Of a DNA stretch of 26,277 bases, positions 8,854-18,831 are shown piece after piece. The translations under genes and the position numbers were made by a program. The notes below the pieces were generated by a model. That model was given only the letters and a program-made list of their open reading frames with translations. It ran no database searches and had not been told where the DNA came from. Numbering within the stretch: the stretch's first letter is position 1; each line of letters opens with the position of its first letter. Source of the stretch: Funneliformis mosseae (Eukaryota > Glomeromycota > Glomeromycetes > Glomerales > Glomeraceae); the NCBI GenBank assembly GCA_910592005.1, contig CAJVPP010000790.1:1-26277 (forward strand), written 5' to 3'.

Positions 8854-9289
8854 GACCACATCTTTTTGGTTGATATCAGATCTGTTTCGCCAGAAAAAAA
8901 AGTGTTCTACTGGAACACTTGTTGCTCTATAAAAAATGTATTAGTCAATATTCTTATTTTTATTTTTTTGTAATTGTTCGCTCCGTATTTTAGTACTATC
9001 GGTAACGTCGATAGGTTCACTCATTATATTATTTGTTACTAATTAAAATCTCGTAACGTAAAACAGGTCTAGCGCGTCAATTTATATGATATCGTTTAAA
9101 TCAAATCTCCCGATCATCCGGGTCAACCGGGTCGATTCGGGTCAAGCAACAACGTGCCCCTGACCCAACGAGTTTTTTTGAATTAGGACTCGTGTCATAA
9201 ATGATCGAGGAAAAATTCGAGTCGGGTCAACCGATTCGATCGGCTCGGAGGAATTTTCACGAATCAAGCTCTTAAGTAGTATCATAAAG
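8854..9289. other. Intergenic with GGGTCAACCGGGTCGA-type repeat
   Basis: GC-richer repeats of the type CGGGTCAACCGGGTCGATTCGGGTCAAG lie at about 9118-9150 and again around 9215-9245. A similar phrase occurs at 11884-11926. A 61-codon minus-strand frame at 9142-9327 lies across this repeat and the edge of segment B; it has no known domain and is not called as a gene. Confidence 0.4.
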
Positions 9290-10106
9290 TCTTCCTCGTT
9301 TGAACCGAGATAATTCAAGTCTGACACTATATTAAAACTAATTAATAAGGTTCGGTGCTAAATTTAGTTACTCGCTGTTACAATTAGAATTTGTATGAAA
9401 GATGAATTCTACAAACCATGTTTTTGATTTTTGCATCGTATGCGCAATTGTTATGCGCGGCTTGAAATAAATAAGGAGTTTACGGGATTTACGCCATTAA
9501 TGATTATACAGAAACCCAATATTTACTTTTATGGTATACCTTTATAGTCATATCTTAATTAATTCGACAATGCTATTCGTTGTTTGTTTTACCATCGATA
9601 CATTGATTCGTAAATAAAATGAAAAATTTTTAATTAATAATACCAATTTCGATCTGCATTTTTTTCCAGAAACCTTTTGTTTTATTGACTTTTATGGTAT
9701 AGTTTAATTGTTAAACATTTGTTATTTTTTTTTTTCCACCAATATAATTAATTCGAGATTGTTTCACGTTTCCTACGGCGTATTGAATTCTGGATACATT
9801 TATTTAATTATTCTGCAGAATGTCAAAGGAACTTGTTGCTGATCCAATCGTTTCTTTTAAATTTTGCATTATGCACATATTTGTTATATTTGGTGACAAT
9901 TAAAACGATATTCCGAGAATTTTATACGTAGATTAGGTAACAAAAACTTTCAGACCCGCATTTTCCTATTTTCTTTTTGTAATATTGACTTTTATAGCAG
10001 ATATCTAGAAACAAATTTTTTATTTTTTTTTTAATCATCAAAACTCAAACCAGTAAATCAAATTTGACATCGTGTAACCAATGCAAACCTAGGATTTGAT
10101 GCGATC

Positions 10107-10282
10107 TGCATGTTCCAGAAACCTTTTGTTTTATTAACTTTTATGGTTTAGTTTCGTTACGCAAGTTTTTAAACATTTTTTTTTTTGCGTTGCTGTTGGC
10201 TCCATTTTTGAAATCTTATACGTTATCAGGATGTAATTCAGCATAAGAGAAAAGTTCAGAGGTTGTTTCTTCATTCATAAAA
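10107..10282 (+). other. Near-identical non-coding block, copy B
   Basis: Partner of 3804-3977. Its first ~35 bp (CCAGAAACCTTTTGTTTTAT then TTTTATGGT) also recur in degraded form at about 9667 and 9960, and in copy A at about 3430 and 3594. The block therefore grew from, or seeded, short local repeats. Confidence 0.7.
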
Positions 10283-10462
10283 AACTGCATTGACGTGCAT
10301 AAGATCCGATAATGCACTAATTGCATAGATCTTTAGACGGAAAACGAAAGATAATTCTTTGAACTCACTTCGAAAACATCACGAAATTTTAAGGAGATTT
10401 TTATGATACAAGATACCAAAAAGAGTACGAGAAAGGGAAGGAAAAATTGTCTGAAAATTTGT

Positions 10463-10470
10463 TATAAATA
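10463..10470 (+). promoter_or_regulatory. TATA box of the secreted 196-aa protein gene
   Basis: TATAAATA in GTTATAAATACCCG lies about 115 bp before the ATG. In copy A the flanks TCTGAAAAATTGTT and GATTATCTG are joined directly, so about 10-11 bp containing this box are missing. Confidence 0.6.
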
Positions 10471-10580
10471 CCCGATTATCTGACAAGAGCTATTTTTTTT
10501 CTTCAGGTTTTTTAAATCTAATTCGCAATAAAAAAAAAAAAATTAATTCCAATTGAAAACGAAAAAAAACCTATATGAAA

Positions 10581-11322
10581 ATGAAAACCTTTATCGCTCT
10601 TCTCTTGTTACAGGTACATCGATTTATTTTTAAATATTGTTTATCTTTATCCTCTTCTACATTATTATTCTAACAATTTATTTGATAATTATTAGGTGCT
10701 AATGATCTCCGCTCAAGAAGTGAAGTTTGCTTTCCATACTATTCATATTCCCGCAGGCAGCGAATGGTTCGCATGCTCTAACACGGCATTTGCGAGTATG
10801 TATCGAATATATTTAATTCCTATATTGCACTCAATTTAATTGACAACATTTTTTATTTTGTTAGGCTACGCTATAAAGTTAGCTGGTCCAGACTCCATAG
10901 TAGATCCGACTCAATATGGAGGTAAAACTGTCGCAATATCAAATTACAAAGCAACTATTCAAGGAAAAGGATTTTATGCATATGTTAGTGATACACAAAG
11001 AAATCTTAATACTCGATCTGTTTGTGGGAAATATGGCACTGCAAACGAATTATTACCAATTACAGCATGCGGGAAAGAAGTAGTCAACCCTCTGTATGGA
11101 CAATGGTGTTTAGAGATATTTAATCCATATCTCAACGACCAATATGTCGATGTTGTACTTTCGTTTACTCAAAGTGTTTTTGTAGTAGGTTCATATCGAA
11201 AGGATTCTAATCAAGACGAAGAAGTAAAGAAAAATGATTTAATAAACTTCCCAGTTAATGGCAATAACAAAAAGAGAAATTTCAGACGAAGCAACATACT
11301 TCGCTTGGATCGCTCCATTTAA
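10581..11322 (+). CDS. Secreted protein of unknown family, 196 aa, three exons
   Basis: Exon 1 (10581-10613) encodes MKTFIALLLLQ and ends CAG|GTACAT. The 82-bp intron 1 contains TTCTAACAATT as branch site and ends ATTATTAG. Exon 2 (10696-10795) encodes VLMISAQEVKF to NTAFA and ends at GTATGT. Intron 2 is 69 bp and ends TTTGTTAG. Exon 3 runs 10865-11322. The phases fit (0, then 1) and give 196 aa. Residues 1-18 form a signal peptide. The mature part has four or more cysteines (EWFACSN, RSVCGKYG, PITACGK, GQWCLEI), many aromatic beta-type segments (GKGFYAYVS, YVDVVLSFTQSVFVVGSYR) and a basic tail NKKRNFRRSN. No known enzyme motif is visible. A broken paralogue at 4467 shows it belongs to a duplicating family. 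A role in host interaction is only inference. Confidence 0.75.
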
Positions 11323-11324
11323 AT

Positions 11325-11344
11325 AGTTTACTTTTTTGTAAACT
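11325..11344 (+). other. Hairpin just after the stop codon
   Basis: A perfect 7-bp stem AGTTTAC / GTAAACT with a TTTTTT loop begins about three bases after the stop. It may shape the 3' UTR. The copy A counterpart keeps only the right arm. Confidence 0.5.
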
Positions 11345-11780
11345 TTATCGTGATCAGTTATATTTCTTGATGATATAATGTCATAGTTGCCATTCTAGTA
11401 ATTTAATTATTTAATTTCGTAATAGCAATTTATTATTCGTTATTTATTTATTTTTTTATTATGATAAAGAATGCTTCTTTAGTAGAGAAGTCTTTTTGAT
11501 AGAAACAAATAGAGATATAGTAATATTCTTTTCTGCTAGCTAGATAATAATTTGTAAGCATTTTAGACACACTAACACAAATTGAAATAAATAAGTTCTA
11601 TAAGAAAATACAAACACTATTTTAAATATTAAAAATAAAAAGTTAATTACTAATGTTGAAACTTTAAAAGTATTCACTTTAGTGTCAGAACTTCTTCTTT
11701 TCATCAATACTTAAAAATTTGTTTTAATGAATGTACAGTTGAATGGCGGAACTTCTTATCTTGAATTTTAATTGTTATTA

Positions 11781-12070
11781 TTACAAGAATACGATAGACC
11801 TAGGTCATCATATAATTTAATCCCAAGTCAAAAAAGCTTGATATCAAGTCTCATGTATAGTGCTCCGTGTTAAAATTACAGAACCCGAATACGACACGGC
11901 CCGACTCGGATTCGACTTGACCCGATTATTGTTTAACGCAGTCGCTATCTGAAGTTGTGATATCAGAAATTCAATTTCAGATAGAATCTGATTTTCAGAT
12001 ATCAAGGTCGTTTGTGAAATTGGACTTCAGATATATTTGTTAAGTGGCAATAATCACGTGAAGTTTAGTT
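11781..12070. other. Intergenic with repeat fragments
   Basis: ACACGGCCCGACTCGG and CGACTTGACCCG (about 11895-11925) belong to the GGGTCAAC-type repeat. At 11945-12040 short TCAGATA/ATATCAGA phrases recur. No gene is seen. Confidence 0.35.
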
Positions 12071-12079
12071 TCGGAACAG

Positions 12080-12435
12080 TATCGGATAGAGTATACCGTA
12101 ATAGTAGACGGTACGATTTGTCAGAATTCTTAAAAATTAATATTTATAACGAACATATTGAGTAATTTTTTGATTCAACGGTAAATTTGTCAAAAGGAAT
12201 TGAATGTAAAAGAAAAGCATTGATTTAAAGTAAAATCAAAATTTTATTTTAAATGATGCATCTGTCTTTCAATCGAAATAAAAAAAAAAATAAAAATACT
12301 GCCATAAATATTTAAATTTTTAAATAGGTTAAAAAATTTTGAAACATTACAAAATATAATAATTCAATTGAGATAGTCACGCGCATAATGCGAAAGATCG
12401 TACCATGCCGGTATCCATATACCATATCGTATATT
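12080..12435. mobile_element. Possible ~350-bp inverted-repeat element (MITE-like)
   Basis: The left end has GTATACCG...GACGGTACGATTTGT (about 12091-12121). The right end, read in reverse, has GGTATATGGATACCGGCATGGTACGATCTTT. The inverted match GGTACGAT / ATCGTACC is exact at the core, and the surrounding similarity is imperfect. The interior is AT-rich and non-coding. No target duplication could be fixed, so the edges are uncertain. Confidence 0.35.
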
Positions 12436-13381
12436 ATAAGAGGCTTAAAATATAGATTTGAGTTTGTTCAAAATCCGAAATGTTTAGGATTTGGAATTAG
12501 GTTTAGCCCGAAATATTATATGTAGCACCGTTCGTACCTTTAATAATCGTGAACTGAAGTCACACACATATAATGTATTTATGTACAGTTTTCGCTTTGA
12601 TATATAACTTTTCTAATGCTGCATCAGGACAATGTGTGGTTGGAACGTGAACAAGTTGTTGGATATTCGTTTTAAGTCGTAAACTGCCCATTAATTACTT
12701 TCCAGTGTTATCTATGTTTCAAAAAAATTTTTTTCGTGAATGATCTAACCAACACTAGTAAATGGTTTAAGAATAATTTGTAAAAGCTGATTAACAAAAT
12801 ATCATGATTCGGTATTAATTCGGTTGGTTTATTTTATTTTGATTGATGAGATTTTTTTTGTATGACATTGTTACTTATAATTTGGCAGTATAATTATGGC
12901 TGTGTTCAAACATCGTTTGCACCGTCGCAATTCAATTTAATCTGCTATAATGATTTAGGAGCAGTAGTGACTATAAATTGTTTCATCCTATAGTTTGTAT
13001 TTACTAAACGTCTCCGGAGGCTTTATTTAAAGGAAATTAATGAGAAAACTTCTATTCTAATATAAAAAAATGTATACATGACAATTAATGACATTTAACT
13101 ATAGATGGTGACGGTTCAAGAAGGGATGTTACAAAACATGTATTGTACGGTTGGCTGAATACATACATTTTTAGTAACCATAAACAGATCGATCAAATTT
13201 TAAAATTTATATTTTTAATCTAATTCTCCCTTTAACTTCCAGTTTATACAAGAAACCTAGTGTCCCTATAAAAAAAAATAAGAAACAAAATATTAAAAAC
13301 GTTTCTTATATTCCAACTAAATAAGAACAAATAAATTCATTGTAAAATAAAAGCGAGTTACTTTTTTATAAATAAATCACC
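12436..13381. other. Intergenic, no convincing gene
   Basis: AT-rich. A 25-codon frame from 12573 starts like a signal peptide (MYLCTVFALIYNF) and could be joined by a 59-bp intron (12647-12705) to ten more codons, but this is too short to call. Confidence 0.35.
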
Positions 13382-13435
13382 TGAGTTACGTGACACATCT
13401 TCTGGGTTGTATATAGTTGATACCCATACTTTAAA

Positions 13436-13530
13436 ATCTCCCATCCCATCCAAATCCCAATCCCAAATCCCACCCAAATCCCATAATCCCAATCCCAAAT
13501 CCCATAATCTCAAATTCTAAATCCCAATTC
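13436..13530 (-). repeat. AATCCC/GGGATT tract, possible G-quadruplex on the minus strand
   Basis: Ten or more CCC tracts spaced by 1-7 bases (CCCAATCCCAAATCCCACCC, and CCCATAATCCCAATCCC) give the minus strand GGG runs such as GGGATTTGGGATTGGG. The tract sits next to the 3' end of the degenerate hAT copy and may be its terminal or subterminal repeat. Confidence 0.65.
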
Positions 13531-13739
13531 TAATATTAGTATTATTCAAATTTGTCATGTCATATTTATAATACCTAGAAATAATTAATATCAAAACTAA
13601 AGTTTAGTTAATTAAATTCATATTAGTAAAGTTATAATTAATCAAATAAAAAAAAATAAAGATGATGTAAATTAATATTTATATTTATTATAATATTTAT
13701 TAATAATATTAATTTTATTTTAAAACTATTATTTTATTA

Positions 13740-16183
13740 TTAAAAATAAGGTTTTAAATTTTCTACCATTTCATTAATATCAAAATCTAGATCCTCATGA
13801 TCAATTCTAATTTCTTCTTTTTATTTATCAGAATTAATATTATTTACATTTATTATACTTGCTGATAAATTAATATAATTAATGATTTTTAAATTATCAT
13901 CATTTAATTCTTCTGTATCTTCAATTTCATTATATTCAAAGTAAAATTTGTTTCAAATTCTTCATTATCTTCAAATAAATCACTTCTATTTATCATAGCT
14001 GATGCAATTTAATCAAAAGTTTTATCAAGTATTTCTAAAGAAATATTTTCATTTAAAAACTTTAATTCTGATTTTGAATTTGTTACATGATATAAATGCA
14101 TTTGTGCTATTACTTGAAGTCATTCTATTTTAATTTTAAAATAAAATAATTTAAATAATAATAATTAAATTTTAATAATATAATTTTGTTAAATTACCCA
14201 GTATGCTATTTGCTAAGTTATCATCCTAAGATTGAAATACATGTCACATATTATATTATGAGAAATAATTGCATGCATTTGTAGTACAAGCTTTCTAATA
14301 TGGTCTTCTCCTTTCTTTAATCCTATTGATATCTACCAATTTGTAAGAGTATTAATACCATCTATATATAGATCATCAAAAAGATAATCATGATTTGGAT
14401 ATAAATCAAGTTGAATAAGTAAAATATTAGCCCTTAATCTTCTATTACTTTATTTTTTAAAGATTTTTGCAGTTTTTAATACTTTTTTAAAAATTGTTGA
14501 TTGAAAATTAGATGCTAAATAAATAAATAAATAATTAATTAATATAATTAAAATATTTAATAAAATTAATAAAATTTTAATATTTTATCCTAATATTTAG
14601 GATAAAGAAAAAATGCTAGCATATATATATCAATATTAAATTCTATTTATCTTTTATTAAAAATAGCAATACACTTTTTTTTTAAATTTTAAATTTTAAA
14701 ATATAAATTTTGCTATTGCATATGCTATTTTAATTAATTTAAAAAAACAATCAGCTAATGTAATTATAGTAAAGTCAGAACCTTTATAGCATTCTTTGCA
14801 GGATATAAAATTGTTTTTAACATACTATTAAATTGTTAATTTTGAATAATTGCTTTAACTTTAATAGCTTTAACAATTATATTTAATAGTTCTTCAAGAA
14901 CTTTTATTAATTAAATAAAAAAAATATTAATATATAAACTAAATTTATAAACTAAATTTAAAAAACAATATATTAAAAATATTAACAAATTTTAACTGAA
15001 GATTTTAAATTTTCTTCAAAATTAAAAAAGTAATAATTTCATCTCATAATTCATTGATGAATAATTCTACATTTTTCATTAATTTTCTAATAATAATACT
15101 AACAGCAGCTCCAGAATCTAGAATAGTGACTACATAATATCCTTTGATTCTAATATAAAAGTGGATAGCTGTTAACTTATCTTTTTTTTCGTCACTTTTT
15201 TGATTAGTATAGTTTATTTCTTGAATTTTTAGTCTTTTCAATCCTTAAGCAAGATTTCGTTTTTGATTAAGACAATCAACAATATTTTCACTTGTACTGT
15301 ATATGGATATTTTAAATATTCAATTGCTAAAGTAGCTTCATAAAGTTCAAATTGAAAGTTTACAAATGAACAAGTCACACCTAAGTAACCAGCTCTGCTC
15401 CTTGATGTCCATAGGTCTATAGTTAAAGAGCATGATACAACACCTTGTTCAAATAAATGAACAATTTCTTCTTTGCAGAAATTGTAACTCTTAACTAACA
15501 GCTCCCTTACTTTTTTATCACATGGTAACTCATAAAGTGGATCTAATTCTTCCACAAATTCACGAAACCCTTCATCATTCATTTCTAATGCTTATTGGTT
15601 GATCATCTTTTATAAAAACTTTTTATCTAATCGATTTTTTTTAGCAGAAATATTTTGAGTTTCTTCGACATTTTCATTATTCTGCTGTGATATATCACCA
15701 TCGCGTGTAATACGATGTTTCGCAAAATGAAAAATAAAATTTACCAGTACTACCATCAGATCCCATTATATGTCCGCAAGACTGACCAGAAATTTTGACA
15801 AGACACCTAAAACGTTTCTTACATCTTTCTGTAAGTGGCAACTTTTCCAAATAATTCCAAATAAAACTCTGTTTATTGTTAACATTGTTAGAAATTTTTT
15901 CCAACCTATTTTCTTGTTCTACATCAACAAGAACTTGTGGTTCATTTGCATCTTCCTCCAAAATACTTTGTTCAGTATTGCTAACCAAGTTTGAAGTTGA
16001 AGTTTGTTAATCCTGTAGATCTTGCAATACGCGTTCTGTTTCTATTTCTGTGTTTCTTGTTTTATGTGTTTTTTTCGTTGTTTTTTTTACCTTCCTTGTT
16101 TTTTTTTTAGAACTCTCTTTATTTTTATTTTTTTTGCTGGGTTGTGCTTTACTGCGTAGCTCTCGTGATATGTGGCTACTCAT
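13740..16183 (-). pseudogene. Degenerate BED-finger hAT-family transposase
   Basis: The remains can be followed from an ATG at 16183 (MSSHISRELRSK, then a Lys-rich nuclear-localisation-like stretch) to a TAA at 13740. An in-frame TAA lies at 16007-16009. The BED finger follows (SFIWNYLEKLPL, RFRCLVKISGQSCGH, then after a frameshift FHFAKHRIT). Next comes the hAT core, FREFVEELDPLYELPCDKK to SLTIDLWTSRSRAGYLGVTC, with the conserved DLWTS, then EYLKYPYTSENIVDCL. After an intrusion come LADCFFKLIKIAYAI, IEFNIDIYMLAFFLYPKY, QMHAIISHNI (C-terminal dimerisation region), NSKSELKFLNENI and an acidic tail FDINEMVENLKPYF. Many stops and frameshifts show it is dead. hAT enzymes move DNA by cut and paste with 8-bp target duplications. 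Confidence 0.85.
15000..15256 (-). mobile_element. Retropepsin-like fragment inside the hAT copy
   Basis: The minus-strand frame GLKRLKIQEINYTNQ ... TAIHFYIRIKGYYVVTILDSGAAVSIIIRKLM carries the aspartic-protease signature hydrophobic-x-LDSGA, followed by a VSII strand, as in retropepsins of LTR elements and related fungal proteins. It directly follows the hAT sequence SENIVDCLNQ and precedes the second half of the hAT core. It therefore replaces the part where TTDNGSN would be expected. Frame 15241-15044 is open; flanks contain stops. Nested insertion or recombination is the likely origin. Confidence 0.6.
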
Positions 16184-16274
16184 ATTTGTTTTATTTGTTT
16201 TGTTTTAGTTAGAACGTTAACGTTCGTGTCGTGTTGAACAAACATGTCATCGTGACATCGTGTCATTTATATAT

Positions 16275-16430
16275 TAATATCCGGATATATCCGGATATCC
16301 TATGGATACGTTGGATTATCCGGATATCCTATGGATACGTTGGATTATCCGGATATCCAAAATTTTGTATCCGTCCAATCCGGATATTCGAATATCCGTT
16401 GGATATCCGTTTTTACGGATAACGGATATA
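16275..16430 (+). repeat. ATCCGGATATCC repeats with a 29-bp tandem unit
   Basis: ATCCGGATATCCTATGGATACGTTGGATT (29 bp) occurs exactly twice (16289-16317, 16318-16346), followed by a partial third copy and variants such as AATATCCGTTGGATATCCG. ATCCGGAT and GGATATCC are palindromic. The tract lies between the hAT start and the truncated Sel1 gene. Two overlapping reading frames here (16231-16523) are translations of the repeat and not genes. Confidence 0.8.
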
Positions 16431-16431
16431 A

Positions 16432-16935
16432 ACTCTAGTTCCTTCACCATTTTTATACAAAAGTGCAAGAATGATTTGTGCGTTTATATGTCCATTTTCA
16501 GAAGCTTTTTGATACCAATTTAAGGACTTTTCTAAATTTTTTTTGTCCCCTTACCGATTTCATATAATATTGTAAGTCTACTTTGTGCATTAATATGTCC
16601 ATTATCTGCAGCTTTTTGATACCAATAAAATGCTAACTCTATGTTGACTTCAGTTCCAAATCCATTATGATAGCATCTACCTAAATATAATTGCGTAATA
16701 TGATAATCGCTTACTGCTTGTTATAAAAAATTCCAAGGAAAAAAGCATATTTTGATTCAGCCTGACTTTCTTTAAGCCAGTTAATAATAACATTAGTTGT
16801 GTATAATTTGCAATGTGGTTATTAATAAAATTCTTCGTATCATCAAATCATTTACCCTCTTTTTGTATTTTAATCAATGGAACGAATAAATTATCAATTA
16901 TGGTTTTGATATCTATTAAATTAATTTGTTATTTT
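16432..16935 (-). pseudogene. Truncated Sel1-repeat protein pseudogene
   Basis: On the minus strand, Sel1-like repeats can be read: TQLYLGRCYHNGFGTEVN, AFYWYQKAADNGHINAQ, SLNWYQKASENGHINAQ and LALLYKNGEGT. These follow the Sel1 pattern A-x-x-x-LG-x-x-Y-x-x-G-x-G. Upstream, IINWLKESQAESKYAFFLG and KIQKEGK fit the linker that precedes Sel1 repeats in Rhizophagus kinase-Sel1 proteins. The frame is broken by a TGA after KEGK and by frameshifts near FFLGIFY and at the poly-A in GTKKNLEK. The reading stops abruptly at GEGTRV, where the ATCCGGATATCC repeat begins, so the 3' part was lost through that insertion. Sel1 repeats form helical scaffolds for protein binding. Confidence 0.8.
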
Positions 16936-17349
16936 TTTGACATTATTGAAAATATTTAAATGTAGAAAGTATGTCGAAGAAAAGTCTGTCGAAATAAAAT
17001 TTTCTTTTGTCGAATTTCATGAATTTTGATATAAATATTTAAATGTAATCAACTGAATTTCCTTAAAATATAAAACATACAGCACATCACATTAAAACGA
17101 TGCGCGCCGATGTGTGTTACCTATATCAAAATCACATGATTTTTAAATAGTTAATAATTCCGGCCAGAATTAAAATAATTATGCATAATTTAATCAGACC
17201 TTATATAGATCATTCCATTCCAAATTCCCAATTAAATTCTATATTTATCATATTTACGTTACGTTACTGATCACCATAAAATTGACGAGAAAAAAAAAAT
17301 TTTTTCTGTTGTCAGACAATTCCTTTCCTCCCGAATAAATTTTTGCAAA
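16936..17349. other. Intergenic, upstream of the BTB pseudogene
   Basis: AT-rich with no gene. TTATATAGAT at 17201-17210 is a possible TATA element about 145 bp before the BTB start codon; weak evidence. Confidence 0.3.
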
Positions 17350-18831
17350 ATGTCAGCAAAATTTTTTTCGAATTTGAGTCAAAATTATATTGAATTAATG
17401 AATATTATGATATTACTGTGGAAGTTGGTGAAGATCCTAATGTTAAAATATTCCGTGCTCATATGAATATTTTGTGCTACCGTTCTCCTTATTTGCGACG
17501 AGCTTTGGTTTCCAATAAAAGTAGTTATGATAATATCTTGGCACATTTGAAGTTGCCAAATATTTCACCGGAAATCTTTCAAATTATTTTAAAGTAAGAG
17601 TTATCGGATTTAAACAAACTATCATTTATAATAATTTTAAAATTTAAATTAAATTTTTTTCGTAATTGAGATATATTTATGGCGGCATTCTTTCATTTAA
17701 TGAGCTAGACGTTTCAGATATTGTTAAACTCTTGCTAGGTGCCAATAAACTATGCCTTCAAGAGCTAATTGATTACTTGCAAAAGTATTTAATTGAAAAT
17801 AAATCCGAATGGGTGGAGCAAAATTTTGGGATTATTCACCAAACAAGCTTTCAATCAAATAACTTTCTAGATCTTCAACAATTTTGTACAAATTTGATAG
17901 CTAAATTCTAATTGGTTTAACAATTGGTCCAAGTCTTGCAAGAATTCTCTGACTGTATTAGAAAAAAGTTCATTCACCTGACAAAGTATTTAAGTCACTT
18001 GACTCGTCTTTTCTTTCTGAAAAATCTTTAATATCAATCATCAAAAGAGACGATCTACAAATAGAAGAAGTTGAAGTTTGGAATCATGTATTAAGATGGG
18101 GACTTGCACAAAATCCAACTCTTACTTCAGATCCCGCAACTTGGACTGGTGATGATTTTAAAACAATGGAGAATACTTTACAACGATGCTTACCTTTTAT
18201 CAGATTTTTTAGCTTACAATCTAAAGATTTTTTACGAAGAGTTCGTCCATATAAAAGGATTTTAAAACATAATCTTTATGAAAATTTATTAGCATACCAC
18301 CTGGATCCTGAAGCTAAAATATCTCATAATATTTTACCTTCTAGAGTTGGGAATTTGTTTTCAAAAAATTTTGATTCGAAAATCATTAATATACAAATCG
18401 CTTCCTTATTTTCAAGATGGATAGATAAAGCGGATATTAATAAAGAATTATATTTGCCATATAAATTTGAATTACTATTAAGAGGGAGTCGAGACGGATT
18501 TACTCCTAAAATGTTTCACACTTTATGCGATAATAAACCTATGACTGTCACCTTCATTAAAATAACAGGAACAGAAGAAATTATTGGTGGATATAATCCT
18601 CTAATATGGAAATCAACTCGTGGAAATTGTAAAACTAAAGATAGTTTTCTTTTTTCTTTTAAAAATAAGGATAACTTTACCAAGGATGCGATTCTAAGTA
18701 ATGTTGAATGTGTAGATTATGCATTACATAATGACGAGTATCGTGGACCATGTTTTGGAGATCTTTGGAGAGTCAACAAACGAAATAACAGATTATTATT
18801 GCAATTTTTGTCAGAAACATTATTAGGATAA
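17350..18831 (+). pseudogene. BTB-BACK-TLDc domain protein, broken by at least two lesions
   Basis: Exon 1 starts MSAKFFSNLSQNYIELM, then needs a frameshift near 17400 to enter the BTB fold (EYYDITVEVGEDPN, KIFRAHMNILCYRSPYLRRA, LKLPNISPEIFQIIL). A 77-bp intron (17594-17670, GTAAGA to TTGAG) restores KYIYGGILSFNEL. The BACK region follows (LQELIDYLQKYLIENKSEWV, LQQFCTNLIAKF) and ends at TAA 17909-17911. About 60 bp of stop-containing DNA separates it from SPDKVFKSLDSSFL, SLISIIKRDDLQIEEVEVW and the open frame through MENTLQRCLPFIRFFSL. The TLDc domain is nearly complete: ELLLRGSRDGFTPKMFH, TVTFIKITGTEEIIGGYNPL, KDSFLFSFKNKDNF. In intact relatives BTB domains dimerise, often bind Cullin-3, and TLDc is linked to oxidative stress. 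The last ~25 residues after CFGDLW look aberrant. Confidence 0.85.

Larger units (their letters stand above)
9290..11780 (+). repeat. Segmental duplication, copy B
   Basis: Partner of 3100-6000. The shared landmarks are listed there. Copy B has a single GGCTTGAAATAAAT unit and an intact gene, and lacks the ~460-bp insertion. Confidence 0.8.

Noticed and set aside
8941..9024. 27-codon minus-strand frame MSEPIDVTDSTKIRSEQLQK
   Set aside because: Looks protein-like but is very short, and no donor joins it to neighbouring open sequence.
9142..9327. 61-codon minus-strand frame MSDLNYLGSNEEDF...
   Set aside because: Lies over a GGGTCAAC-type repeat and the edge of the segmental duplication; the copy A counterpart has a stop.
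12573..12739. Tiny two-exon frame (35 aa) with a signal-peptide-like start
   Set aside because: Too short, with weak donor context and no conserved pattern; could easily arise by chance.
15770..15994. 74-codon plus-strand frame
   Set aside because: Antisense shadow of the BED-finger part of the hAT transposase.
16231..16523. Two overlapping plus-strand frames rich in Ile, Tyr, Asp and Pro
   Set aside because: Translations of the ATCCGGATATCC tandem repeat, extending antisense into the Sel1 relic.
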